From an uncultured Bacteroidota bacterium (lineage in GTDB: Bacteria > Bacteroidota > Bacteroidia > Bacteroidales > VadinHA17): 64,000 nucleotides of DNA. Both the position numbers and the translations under genes were made by a program. The notes below the pieces were generated by a model. The model worked only from the letters and a program-made list of their open reading frames with translations. It was not told where the DNA came from and searched no databases. The stretch covers positions 62,001 through 126,000 of the forward strand of contig CAIJYD010000037.1 of assembly GCA_903824785.1 (NCBI GenBank), in the 5' to 3' direction. Shown piece by piece: positions 16,711 to 25,894 of the stretch (position 1 is the stretch's first letter; each line of letters begins with the position of its first letter).

Positions 16711-19700
16711 ATGAAAGATGCAGTAAAAAAGGTTATAATACTGGGGTCGGGAGCCCTGAAAATAGGTGAAGCAGGTGAATTTGATTACTCCGGTTCCCAG
16801 GCTCTGAAAGCATTAAAAGAGGAGGATGTTGAAACGGTTCTTATAAATCCGAACATTGCAACCGTTCAGACCTCAGAAGAGCTGGCAGACAAGATCTATT
16901 TTCTTCCAGTCACTCCTTATTTTGTTGAGAAGGTAATCGCCAGGGAGAAGCCCGACGGAATTCTGTTATCATTCGGAGGGCAGACAGCACTTAACTGCGG
17001 AACTGAACTTTACCGATCAGGGGTATTTGAAAAATATAATGTAAGGGTTCTCGGAACCCCTGTTTCTGCTATCATGGAAACAGAAGATCGCGAACTCTTT
17101 GTTAAAAAACTTGATGAGATAGATGTTAAAACTCCAAGTAGTATTGCTGTACTCGGAGTTGATGCTGCAGTTGAAGCTGCAGACAAACTCGGATTCCCCA
17201 TAATAATAAGGGCGGCATATACCCTTGGTGGACAGGGAAGCGGTTTTGCTTCCAATACTGAAGAATTAAGGACATTAGCATCAAAAGCCTTTTCATATTC
17301 AAGTCAGATTCTTGTTGAAGAATCGCTTAAAGGATGGAAAGAGGTTGAATATGAGGTTGTAAGAGACAAATATGATAATTGCATAACGGTGTGCAACATG
17401 GAGAATTTTGATCCTCTTGGAATTCATACCGGAGAAAGTATCGTTGTTGCTCCATCGCAGACTCTGACAAACAGCGAATACCATAAACTGAGAGAGCTTT
17501 CCATTAAAATAATAAGGCATATAGGAATAGTAGGAGAATGTAATGTTCAGTACGCTCTTGCACCCGATTCTGAAGACTACCGTGTAATAGAAGTAAATGC
17601 CCGTTTATCAAGATCAAGTGCACTTGCCTCAAAAGCAACAGGCTATCCCCTGGCATTTATAGCTGCAAAACTTGGGCTGGGATATGGCCTTCATGAACTT
17701 AAAAACTCGGTTACAAAAAATACAACTGCCTGCTTTGAGCCGGCCCTTGATTATATTGTCTGCAAGATCCCCCGCTGGGATCTGAATAAATTTGAAGGGG
17801 TATCACACCTTATTGGCAGCAGCATGAAGAGCGTCGGTGAGGTAATGGCTATTGGCAGGACTTTCGAGGAGGTTATTCAGAAAGGATTGAGAATGATCGG
17901 CCAGGGAATGCACGGCTTTACAGGTAACCGGAATCTTGGTTTTGAAGATATTGAAAGAGAGCTTTCCGAACCTACCGATATGCGGATTTTTTCAATTGCT
18001 GAAGCGCTGGAAATAGGAATGTCGGTCGAAAGGATTTATGAACTGACAAAAATTGATAAATGGTTTCTCTATAAACTGAAGAATATCATCAGCATAAAGG
18101 ATGAACTCTGCAACTATGAAACGCTTGAATCCCTGCCATCAGATCTCCTTTCCCATTCCAAGATAAACGGATTCAGCGATTTTCAGATTGCCCGCCATGT
18201 ACTCAAATCGGGTGCTGCCGTCATAAACGACGACCTTATGAAAGTAAGGAGTTACCGGAAATCGCTTGGTATAGTTCCTTATGTTAAACAGATAGATACT
18301 CTTGCAGCAGAATATCCGGCTGTTACCAACTATCTGTACCTCACATACAGTGGGTCAGAACATGATATTATCTGTGAGACAGACAAAAAATCTGTAATTG
18401 TTCTCGGATCGGGCGCCTACAGAATAGGTTCCAGCGTCGAATTCGACTGGTGTTCGGTTAATGCCATCGATACAATTAAGAAAGAGGGATTCAGATCAAT
18501 AATGATTAACTACAATCCCGAAACTGTCAGTACAGATTATGATATCTGCGACAGGCTCTATTTCGATGAGCTAACATTCGAAAGGGTACTTGATATTATT
18601 GATCTTGAGAATCCGGGAGGCGTGATTGTCTCTGTCGGAGGGCAGATCCCGAACAACCTGGCAATGAGGCTTTACAAAGAGAACGTCCCGGTACTTGGCA
18701 CCTCTCCGGTATCGATAGACAGGGCCGAGAACCGGCATAAGTTCTCGGAAATGCTTGATACCCTTTTAGTTGCCCAACCACGATGGAAAGAACTCTCTTC
18801 AATTGATGATATCTTTGAATTTGTCGACCGTATTGGTTTTCCGGTTCTTATAAGGCCATCCTATGTCTTATCAGGAGCAGCAATGAATGTAGTTTCCAAC
18901 AGAAATGAACTTTCGCATTATCTTGAACTTGCCGCACAGGTTTCAAAACAATACCCGGTTGTGGTCTCTGAATTCATTGAGAACGCCAAGGAGATTGAGC
19001 TTGATGCGGTTGCACGCGACGGAGAAATGATAGCATATGCAATAAGTGAACATGTAGAGTTTGCAGGTGTTCATTCAGGAGATGCCACAATGGTCTTCCC
19101 GGCTCAGAAAATATATTTTGAAACAGCCCGCCGCATAAAACGTATTTCACGCCAGATAGCTAAAGAGCTTAATATTTCAGGCCCCTTTAACATTCAGTTT
19201 CTGGCAAAAGACAATGAAATAAAGGTAATTGAATGTAACCTGAGGGCGAGTCGTAGTATGCCTTTCGTCTCAAAAGTGCTGAAAACCAATCTTATTGAAC
19301 TTGCTACAAAGGTGATGCTGGGCGTTCCGGCCGAAAAACCTCTTAAGACTGTTTTTGAACTCGATTATGTTGGAGTGAAAGCACCACAGTTCAGCTTTTC
19401 CAGACTTGCCAAGGCCGACCCGGTTCTCGGTGTCGACATGTCATCCACAGGCGAAGTAGGCTGCATCGGGGAAGGATTTTACGAAGCAATTCTTAAAGCA
19501 ATGTTTTCTGTCGGCTACAGGGTCCCTAAGAAGAGTATTCTTCTCTCAACCGGACCGGCCCGTTCCAAAGTTGAACTTCTTAACAGTGCAAAGGCTCTAA
19601 GGGAAAAAGGACATAAGCTTTATGCAACAAGAGGGACACAGCAGTTTCTAAAAAATGCAGGGGTTGAAGCTCATGTTGCTTACTGGCCTGATGAAAATAA

Positions 19701-19932
19701 ATCTCCAAACACTATCGACCTTATTAAGTCGCGCGAAGTGGATCTGGTAGTAAATATTCCCAAGGACCTCACCGATAAAGAGCTGAATAACGACTATACA
19801 ATAAGAAGAAGCGCCGTAGATTACAATGTTCCGCTTATAACCAATTCCCGTCTTGCAAGCGCATTTATCCTCGCTTTCTGCAAAATGAGCATCGATGATC
19901 TGGCTATAAAGAGCTGGGAAGAATATAAATAA
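16711..19932 (+). CDS. carB: Carbamoyl-phosphate synthase large subunit CarB
   Basis: Makes carbamoyl phosphate from bicarbonate, ammonia and two ATP, working with CarA. The start at 16711 gives 1073 residues, the usual CarB length; the open frame's 33 extra N-terminal codons overlap the argR promoter. Two homologous halves are visible, each opening with VIxLGSGAxxIG (residues about 8 and 560). Each has an ATP-grasp domain: GFPIIIRAAYTLGGQGSG in the first, and GFPVLIRPSYVLSG in the second. A C-terminal methylglyoxal-synthase-like allosteric domain starts near 935. It is divergent from argR and followed within 23 bp by a GNAT gene. Confidence 0.97.
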   Translation: MKDAVKKVIILGSGALKIGEAGEFDYSGSQALKALKEEDVETVLINPNIATVQTSEELADKIYFLPVTPYFVEKVIAREKPDGILLSFGGQTALNCGTELYRSGVFEKYNVRVLGTPVSAIMETEDRELFVKKLDEIDVKTPSSIAVLGVDAAVEAADKLGFPIIIRAAYTLGGQGSGFASNTEELRTLASKAFSYSSQILVEESLKGWKEVEYEVVRDKYDNCITVCNMENFDPLGIHTGESIVVAPSQTLTNSEYHKLRELSIKIIRHIGIVGECNVQYALAPDSEDYRVIEVNARLSRSSALASKATGYPLAFIAAKLGLGYGLHELKNSVTKNTTACFEPALDYIVCKIPRWDLNKFEGVSHLIGSSMKSVGEVMAIGRTFEEVIQKGLRMIGQGMHGFTGNRNLGFEDIERELSEPTDMRIFSIAEALEIGMSVERIYELTKIDKWFLYKLKNIISIKDELCNYETLESLPSDLLSHSKINGFSDFQIARHVLKSGAAVINDDLMKVRSYRKSLGIVPYVKQIDTLAAEYPAVTNYLYLTYSGSEHDIICETDKKSVIVLGSGAYRIGSSVEFDWCSVNAIDTIKKEGFRSIMINYNPETVSTDYDICDRLYFDELTFERVLDIIDLENPGGVIVSVGGQIPNNLAMRLYKENVPVLGTSPVSIDRAENRHKFSEMLDTLLVAQPRWKELSSIDDIFEFVDRIGFPVLIRPSYVLSGAAMNVVSNRNELSHYLELAAQVSKQYPVVVSEFIENAKEIELDAVARDGEMIAYAISEHVEFAGVHSGDATMVFPAQKIYFETARRIKRISRQIAKELNISGPFNIQFLAKDNEIKVIECNLRASRSMPFVSKVLKTNLIELATKVMLGVPAEKPLKTVFELDYVGVKAPQFSFSRLAKADPVLGVDMSSTGEVGCIGEGFYEAILKAMFSVGYRVPKKSILLSTGPARSKVELLNSAKALREKGHKLYATRGTQQFLKNAGVEAHVAYWPDENKSPNTIDLIKSREVDLVVNIPKDLTDKELNNDYTIRRSAVDYNVPLITNSRLASAFILAFCKMSIDDLAIKSWEEYK

Positions 19933-19955
19933 GAGCAACCAGGCAAACCGAAACC

Positions 19956-20405
19956 ATGATAACAATCCGAAAAGCAATAACCAAAGATGCCGGTGTGATA
20001 ATTGATTTCCAGCAGAAAATGGCATGGGAAACAGAACAAATGACACTGGAAACGGATATAATCACCAAAGGGGTGAATGCAGTTTTCGGCAACGCTTTCC
20101 TGGGACAGTACTGGGTTGCTGAAGAGGAGGGTAATGTGGTTGCCTCCCTGCTGATAACCTGTGAATGGAGCGACTGGAGAAATACCAATGTCTGGTGGTT
20201 TCAGTCGGTGTATGTATTGCCGGCCTGCCGGAGAAGAGGCATCTTCAGATCGATGTACTTGCATATCAAACATGAAGCTGATAAACAAGGTGTTGCAGGG
20301 CTTCGCCTTTATGTGGAAACGAATAATGCAAGAGCGCAGAAAACCTATGAAGCTCTCGGTATGCATAGCGAACATTATAAAATGTATGAATGGCTGAAGG
20401 GATAA
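19956..20405 (+). CDS. GNAT-family N-acetyltransferase
   Basis: Small acetyl-CoA-dependent transferase of 149 residues. The N-terminus MITIRKAITKDAGVI is typical of GNAT beta-1/alpha-1. The acetyl-CoA loop is in SVYVLPACRRRGIFRSM near residues 86-102 (R/QxxGxG-like). The C-terminal LYVETNNARAQKTYEALGM is the classic motif B. The acceptor substrate cannot be read from sequence. It lies 23 bp after carB and 3 bp before a glycosyltransferase, so the three may be co-transcribed. Confidence 0.85.
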   Translation: MITIRKAITKDAGVIIDFQQKMAWETEQMTLETDIITKGVNAVFGNAFLGQYWVAEEEGNVVASLLITCEWSDWRNTNVWWFQSVYVLPACRRRGIFRSMYLHIKHEADKQGVAGLRLYVETNNARAQKTYEALGMHSEHYKMYEWLKG

Positions 20406-20408
20406 ATA

Positions 20409-21497
20409 ATGCACTGGCTGCCGGCTATACTGACTCTTCCTTACCTTTTTATGCTTCTCTCTATTTACAGAAGCCTTCTTAAAATAAAACCTTTTATTGA
20501 ATCGTCCACTCCTGTTACTTTTGTTTCAGTTATAGTAGCCTGCCGCAACGAACAGAGTAACCTACCTTTTCTTCTTGATTGTATTGCCGGACAGGATTAT
20601 CCCAAAGAGTTATTTGAGGTGATAATTATTGACGATAATTCCACAGACGCCACATTTGAGATAGCCTCCGGATATAAAGGAGAATTCAGAACAATTGCTA
20701 TATATAATAAAGGTATAGGTAAGAAAGAGGCTGTCAGATCAGGAGTCAACTCAGCATCAGGTACACTTGTAATTACCACAGATGCCGATTGCAGGATGGG
20801 AACAAAATGGATAAGAACTATCTCAGCCTTCTATGATAAACTCAGTCCCGATATGATCGTTTGCCCTGTTCAGATAGAATCCACTCAGGGATTTTTCGGA
20901 AAGTTTCAGGAGCTGGAGTTCCTCAGTCTGCAGGGAATAACAGCAGGCTCAGCTGCAAAAGGTGACGGAACAATGTGTAATGGTGCCAATCTTGCATTTA
21001 CTGCAGAAGCGTACCACAATAATGAAGATAATCTTCACTTCGGATTGGCTTCAGGTGATGATGTATTTCTTCTGCACAGTCTGAAAAAAAAGAGCCATTC
21101 CCGGATATTATGGCTTGAATCGAAAAACGTCTTAATAACAACTTCCTCTTCTTCAACAATATCCTCTTATTTAAAACAGAGAAGCAGGTGGCTCGCCAAG
21201 GGAAAGGCTTATAAGGACCGTTATACTATTCTTCAGGGAATTGTAACATTTGTTACAATTTTACTCCAGTTATCTTTACTAATTGCCGGATTCTTTAATC
21301 CCTCATTTATTCTAGTCTTCCTGACTGTATTTACTTTAAAATCGATCCCTGATTTTTTATTACTGCGCAATACATCTGTCAGATATGACAATAGAAAGAT
21401 TATGCGCTTGTTTTTACCTGCACAGTTTATTTATCCTTTTTATGTTTTCGCAGTTTTTCTTTTTTCCCTGAGACCGGATAAAAAGAAGAATTTTTAA
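20409..21497 (+). CDS. Membrane-bound family 2 glycosyltransferase
   Basis: Predicted GT-A fold transferase using a nucleotide sugar on the inner membrane. The 362-residue product has an N-terminal membrane helix, then the GT2 core: VSVIVACRNEQSNLPFLL near residue 40, IIIDDNSTDAT near 75, and the metal-binding DADCRMG near 125. The acceptor/processivity motif QRSRWLAKG lies near 258. Three membrane helices follow at the C-terminus, ending in a lysine-rich tail. The product glycan is unknown. Its stop codon interleaves with that of recQ (21494-21497). Confidence 0.87.
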   Translation: MHWLPAILTLPYLFMLLSIYRSLLKIKPFIESSTPVTFVSVIVACRNEQSNLPFLLDCIAGQDYPKELFEVIIIDDNSTDATFEIASGYKGEFRTIAIYNKGIGKKEAVRSGVNSASGTLVITTDADCRMGTKWIRTISAFYDKLSPDMIVCPVQIESTQGFFGKFQELEFLSLQGITAGSAAKGDGTMCNGANLAFTAEAYHNNEDNLHFGLASGDDVFLLHSLKKKSHSRILWLESKNVLITTSSSSTISSYLKQRSRWLAKGKAYKDRYTILQGIVTFVTILLQLSLLIAGFFNPSFILVFLTVFTLKSIPDFLLLRNTSVRYDNRKIMRLFLPAQFIYPFYVFAVFLFSLRPDKKKNF

Positions 21498-23674
21498 TTC
21501 CCCATTTCAGAAAGAAACTTGATCCTTATAAGCCTTATCTCCTCTTCTTCGAATTCATTGCCCAGCTCTTTAATTGCATCTTCAAGTGAATCCGATTCAG
21601 CCTCTTCCCTGAAATATGAATAGATATCGTGCTGGCGCTCCTCATCAATAGTCATATTTGTATAATAATCAAGGTTTATCCTTGTGCCCGAATTAACAAT
21701 TGCTTCGATTTCCGAAATAAGCTCCTTCATCTCAAGCCCTTTTGCTTCAGCAATATCCTCGAGAGGACGCTTCATGTCAATGCTTTGAATAATATAAACT
21801 TTAATTCCCGATTTATTGACAACCGATTTAACCACCATATCGAGAGGCCTGATAATCTCTTTCTCCTCTACATATTTCTGAATGATCTCAATAAACTCCT
21901 CCCCGTATCGCTGGGCTTTCCCGGATCCTACTCCGGAGATATTCTGAAGTTCATCAATGGTAATCGGGTATTGAATTGCCATATCCTCAAGAGAAGGGTC
22001 CTGAAAGATGACAAACGGCGGAACCTCCTTCTGTTTTGATATTTTTTTCCGTAAATCTTTCAGGATGCTGAACAACTCCTCATCAACTGCAGATGTTCTT
22101 GCCCCAAAGGCGTTGTCTTCATCAGAAGTATCGGCATAGTCATGATCCTCTGCCAGCATGAAAGAGGTTGGTTTCTCAAGAAACTCCATTCCTTTCTGAG
22201 TCAGTTTCAGGAGGCCATAGTTCTCAATATCCTTAGTAAGGAATTTTGCTATAAGTGCCTGCCGGATAACCATGTTCCAGAATTTCTCGTCCTTATCTTC
22301 ACCTATTCCGAAGAATTCTATCTTATGATGTTTATATGATTTAATTGCTGAAGTAACCTTACCCGAAAGGATATTTGCAACATGATCTGCTTTAAATTTC
22401 TCTTTCACTGCCAGTATAGTCTCCAGAACACTGACTACAGCCTCATTTCCTTCAAACTGCGACTTTGGATGCAGACAGTTGTCACAGGCTTCACAGTTTT
22501 CAGTATGATATTCTTCACCGAAATAGTGAAGAAGGAGTTTTCTTCGGCAAACCGATGATTCAGCATAAGATACCGTCTCAAGAAGCAACTGTTTTCCGAT
22601 CTCCTGTTCAGCAATCGGTTTACCCTGCATAAATTTTTCAAGCTTAACAATGTCATTATAGCTGTAATAGGCGATACAATTTCCTTCTCCTCCATCACGA
22701 CCGGCTCGTCCTGTCTCCTGATAATAACCTTCCAGACTCTTCGGGATATCATAATGAATAACAAACCTCACATCAGGTTTATCAATACCCATACCAAACG
22801 CTATGGTTGCCACAATAATATCAGCCTCCTCCATCAGAAACTTGTCCTGATTCATTGTTCGTGTTGCGGAATCCATCCCGGCATGATATGGGAGAGCTTT
22901 TAGTCCATTCACTTTTAGTACCTCAGCAATCTCCTCCACTTTTTTACGGCTAAGGCAGTAAATAATCCCTGATTTTCCGGCATTGTTCTTAATATATTTA
23001 ATAATCTCCTTGGTAACATCCTGTTTGGATTTTATCTCATAGTAAAGGTTTGGCCTATTAAATGAGGACTTAAAAACCTCAGCATCAAGAATTCCCAGAT
23101 TTTTCTGTATATCGTGCTGAACTTTTGGAGTAGCTGTTGCCGTAAGAGCTATAATCGGGGATCGGCCTATTGTATCAATAATTGGTCGTATCCTTCTGTA
23201 TTCAGGTCGGAAGTCGTGGCCCCACTCTGAAATACAATGAGCTTCATCAATGGCATAAAATGATATCTCAATATTTTTAAGAAACTCAATATTTTCCTCT
23301 TTGGTTAAAGATTCAGGGGCAACATAAAGAAGTTTTGCTTTCCCCGACATAACATCTTTCTTCACTCGTGCTATCTCAGTCTTTGTCAGTGACGAGTTAA
23401 GGAAGTGAGCAACATCGTCATCTGTACTGAAGTTCCTCATTGCATCAACCTGATTTTTCATCAGGGCAATAAGAGGAGATATGACGATAGCAGTCCCTTT
23501 CTTCATTACGGCAGGTAACTGGTAACAGAGAGATTTGCCCCCTCCTGTCGGCATGAGAACAAAAGTATCTTTGCCGGAAAGAACATTCCTTATTATTGGC
23601 TCCTGATTGCCTTTATAAGTATCAAAGCCAAAATACTTTTTTAAGTAATCCTGTATTGTAGAATTGTTAAGCAT
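21494..23674 (-). CDS. recQ: ATP-dependent DNA helicase RecQ
   Basis: 3'-5' DNA helicase for recombination and replication-fork repair. The 726-residue product has Walker A MPTGGGKSLCYQLP near residue 42, DEAH near 138, and motif VI QETGRAGRDG near 325. The RQC zinc-binding cysteines are CRR...CEACDNC near 370-395. An HRDC domain lies around 560-590 (ISGVGSGKAQRYG). A further C-terminal helical region beyond HRDC resembles the helix-turn-helix tail of Bacteroidetes RecQ. It is longer than E. coli RecQ (about 609 residues) because of this tail. Confidence 0.95.
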   Translation of the reverse strand: MLNNSTIQDYLKKYFGFDTYKGNQEPIIRNVLSGKDTFVLMPTGGGKSLCYQLPAVMKKGTAIVISPLIALMKNQVDAMRNFSTDDDVAHFLNSSLTKTEIARVKKDVMSGKAKLLYVAPESLTKEENIEFLKNIEISFYAIDEAHCISEWGHDFRPEYRRIRPIIDTIGRSPIIALTATATPKVQHDIQKNLGILDAEVFKSSFNRPNLYYEIKSKQDVTKEIIKYIKNNAGKSGIIYCLSRKKVEEIAEVLKVNGLKALPYHAGMDSATRTMNQDKFLMEEADIIVATIAFGMGIDKPDVRFVIHYDIPKSLEGYYQETGRAGRDGGEGNCIAYYSYNDIVKLEKFMQGKPIAEQEIGKQLLLETVSYAESSVCRRKLLLHYFGEEYHTENCEACDNCLHPKSQFEGNEAVVSVLETILAVKEKFKADHVANILSGKVTSAIKSYKHHKIEFFGIGEDKDEKFWNMVIRQALIAKFLTKDIENYGLLKLTQKGMEFLEKPTSFMLAEDHDYADTSDEDNAFGARTSAVDEELFSILKDLRKKISKQKEVPPFVIFQDPSLEDMAIQYPITIDELQNISGVGSGKAQRYGEEFIEIIQKYVEEKEIIRPLDMVVKSVVNKSGIKVYIIQSIDMKRPLEDIAEAKGLEMKELISEIEAIVNSGTRINLDYYTNMTIDEERQHDIYSYFREEAESDSLEDAIKELGNEFEEEEIRLIRIKFLSEMGN

Positions 23675-24053
23675 TTTTATCCCTAATGTAAATCCGGAAA
23701 ACAGTCTAAAAATAATGTTTTACAGTTTAGTTAAAGTTAATAATAATCCTGACCAAATAATTTTTTTTTGCATTTATTAACAAAAATCTTCCTGAAAATA
23801 AAATTAACTGAAATTTCCGGCCGAATTATTACTGAATCTGAAGACATTCGTGTAACTCTTTGATTTTCTTAGTACTTACGGATATTTTATTACCTTTTAT
23901 CTCATTTGCCAATATAAAGTAACATCAAGGGAAACAGAAAATTAAGGATAATTATGAATACTAACGGTTTGGAATGGAATTTAATATTGTTTTGCAGTAG
24001 AAGATTTATCATCTTTACCGACTGATTTATTAATCATTTTAATTTAGGCGTTC
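23675..24053. other. 379-bp AT-rich gap between divergent recQ and tatC
   Basis: Both flanking genes read outward, so their promoters should be here. I searched both strands for TAnnTTTG and found no full match. A T-tract lies near 23760-23770. A 23-codon frame from 23954 has no recognisable content. I see no RNA gene or repeat. Confidence 0.5.
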
Positions 24054-24944
24054 ATGGCAGTGTTTTCAAAAAAAGGGAAGAAAGGTGAAAGAGAGATGTC
24101 CTTTCTTGAGCATCTTGAGGAGTTAAGGTGGCACATTATTCGCTCAGTATTAGCAGTTCTGTTCTTTATGATACTGGCTTTTATTTTTAAAAATGTTATT
24201 TTCGGGAAGATAATTCTCGGACCTAAAAGTCCCGGGTTTATTACAAACCGGCTACTCTGTCAACTTGGGGAATTTCTTAATACTGCAGCATTATGCATTA
24301 ATACCAAGCCATTAAATCTGATTAATATTAAAATGTCAGGGCAGCTTACAACTCATATAACAGTCTCTATGGTTGCAGGCCTCATTCTTGCGTTTCCTGT
24401 TATTCTCTGGGAGTTCTGGCAGTTTTTTAAACCTGCTCTCCGTGCCAACGAGGCAAAATATGCAAAAGGAGCAGTTTTTGCAGCTTCAATGCTCTTTTTT
24501 ACAGGAATCCTCTTTGGATTTTTTATGCTTGCCCCGCTTTCAATTCATTTTCTCAGCTCATATGAAATAAGCTCTGATGTTGTCAACCAGATAAATATAA
24601 GGTCTTATATCGGTACTCTTACCTCCATTTGCCTGGCTACAGGACTGGTCTTTGAACTTCCGATAATCGCTTTCTTTCTAACTAAAGTAGGTGTGATAAC
24701 ACCAACTTTTATGAGAAAATACAGAAAGCATGCAATTGTGGTTATCTTTATTATTGCTGCAATAATCACTCCTCCTGATGTCTTTTCCCAGACTCTGGTC
24801 GCCATTCCGCTTCTTATTCTTTATGAGGTCAGCATTTTAATTTCAGGAAGAGTAATGAAACAAAAGGAAAAAGAGCGAAGTGAGTTCTTCAATGATGATG
24901 ATGAAAAGAAAACTGAACCTGAAACTGAAACAACTACTTCATAG
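24054..24944 (+). CDS. tatC: Sec-independent protein translocase TatC
   Basis: Core receptor of the twin-arginine translocon in the inner membrane. The 296-residue product has the conserved N-terminal motif SFLEHLEELRWHIIRS at about residues 16-31, six predicted membrane helices, and FELPIIAFFLTKVGV near 200. The C-terminal cytoplasmic tail is acidic and low-complexity. An insertion of about 40 residues between helix 1 and the first periplasmic region (GPKSPGF to NIKMSGQL) is common in Bacteroidetes TatC. No tatA is visible nearby. lptB follows after 8 bp. Confidence 0.95.
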   Translation: MAVFSKKGKKGEREMSFLEHLEELRWHIIRSVLAVLFFMILAFIFKNVIFGKIILGPKSPGFITNRLLCQLGEFLNTAALCINTKPLNLINIKMSGQLTTHITVSMVAGLILAFPVILWEFWQFFKPALRANEAKYAKGAVFAASMLFFTGILFGFFMLAPLSIHFLSSYEISSDVVNQINIRSYIGTLTSICLATGLVFELPIIAFFLTKVGVITPTFMRKYRKHAIVVIFIIAAIITPPDVFSQTLVAIPLLILYEVSILISGRVMKQKEKERSEFFNDDDEKKTEPETETTTS

Positions 24945-24952
24945 AATAACTG

Positions 24953-25678
24953 ATGAAACTGTACACTGAAAATCTTGTAAAAAAGTACCGCAGCAGGACA
25001 GTTGTTGACCATGTTTCGGTCGAGGTTGAGCAGGGCGAGATAGTTGGTTTGCTTGGACCTAACGGGGCAGGCAAAACCACTACGTTTTACATGATAGTTG
25101 GCCTGATACGTCCAAGAGAGGGAAAAATATTTCTTGATAATGAAGAGATAACATCGCAGCCGGTTTATAAACGTGCAAGAAAAGGAATTGGGTATCTTGC
25201 ACAGGAAGCTTCGGTATTCCGAAACATGTCTGTTGAAGATAATATTCGTGCAGTTCTTGAGATGTCGGGGTTGCCTAAAGAGGAGCAAAGAGAAAGGCTA
25301 GAAACTCTGATAAATGAATTCGGTCTTCATAAAATAAGAAGAAGCAAAGGTATACAACTCTCTGGTGGTGAGAGAAGACGTACAGAAATTGCCAGGGCAC
25401 TTGCCCTCAAACCAAAGTTTATCCTGCTCGACGAACCTTTTGCCGGAGTTGACCCCATCGCTGTTGAAGATATTCAGGAAATTGTTTCTAAACTAAGAGA
25501 TAAAAATATAGGCATTCTCATTACCGACCACAATGTTCATGAGACACTTTCCATTACCGACCGGGCCTATCTCCTTTTCGAAGGCCGGATCCTGAAATCA
25601 GGAACATCAGCACAACTTGCAGATGATGAGCATGTAAGAAAAGTGTACCTTGGAAAGAACTTTGAACTGCGCAGGTAA
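24953..25678 (+). CDS. lptB: LPS export ABC transporter ATPase LptB
   Basis: Cytoplasmic ATPase that powers LPS extraction by LptFG and transfer across the Lpt bridge. The 241-residue product has Walker [10 protein letters not shown] near residue 37, signature [15 protein letters not shown] near 138, and Walker [14 protein letters not shown] near 158. The LptB hallmark [19 protein letters not shown] lies near 185. This last motif separates LptB from other short ABC ATPases. It follows tatC by 8 bp, so the two are probably an operon. Confidence 0.95.
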   Translation: MKLYTENLVKKYRSRTVVDHVSVEVEQGEIVGLLGPNGAGKTTTFYMIVGLIRPREGKIFLDNEEITSQPVYKRARKGIGYLAQEASVFRNMSVEDNIRAVLEMSGLPKEEQRERLETLINEFGLHKIRRSKGIQLSGGERRRTEIARALALKPKFILLDEPFAGVDPIAVEDIQEIVSKLRDKNIGILITDHNVHETLSITDRAYLLFEGRILKSGTSAQLADDEHVRKVYLGKNFELRR

Positions 25679-25687
25679 TATAATCAA

Positions 25688-25718
25688 TTTGTTTTGATAA
25701 TAAATTATTATACTTTTG
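25688..25718 (+). promoter_or_regulatory. Promoter of the tRNA-Leu gene
   Basis: TTTG (25688-25691), a 19-bp spacer and TACTTTTG (25711-25718) match the Bacteroidetes promoter consensus almost perfectly. The start site would lie a few bases before the tRNA 5' end at 25733. This is the cleanest promoter in the window. Confidence 0.8.
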
Positions 25719-25732
25719 CGGAGAATTTTACC

Positions 25733-25814
25733 GCGGATGTGTCGTAATTGGTAGCCGAGCAAGACTTAGGATCTTGTGCCGTAAGGCGTGGGGGTTCGAG
25801 TCCCTTCATCCGCA
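25733..25814 (+). tRNA. tRNA-Leu (anticodon UAG)
   Basis: An 82-nt cloverleaf can be folded by hand. The acceptor stem is GCGGATG / CATCCGC with discriminator A. The D-arm contains TTGGTAG. The anticodon stem is CAAGA / TCTTG with loop CTTAGGA, giving anticodon TAG at 25767-25769. A long variable arm (GCCGTAAGGC) fits a class II leucine tRNA. The T-arm is GGGGG-TTCGAGT-CCCTT. The 3' CCA is not encoded. It reads CUA and probably other CUN codons. Confidence 0.95.
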
Positions 25815-25823
25815 CATAATGTC

Positions 25824-25869
25824 AAACCGCCCGTAACAATCTTAATCAGTGCGTTTTGGCGGTTTTTTT
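25824..25869 (+). terminator. Intrinsic terminator after tRNA-Leu
   Basis: AAACCGCC (25824-25831) pairs with GGCGGTTT (25858-25865) and a T-run continues to 25869. The loop is about 26 nt. It lies 10 bp after the tRNA and before trigger factor, so the tRNA is probably a single-gene unit. Confidence 0.75.
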
Positions 25870-25894
25870 AACAATGCAATAAACAAGAATAAAA

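Noticed and set aside
19821-20414. 197-codon minus-strand open frame opposite the carB end and GNAT gene
   Set aside because: It is antisense to two well-supported genes, has no recognisable motif and no signal or domain pattern. It is a shadow frame.
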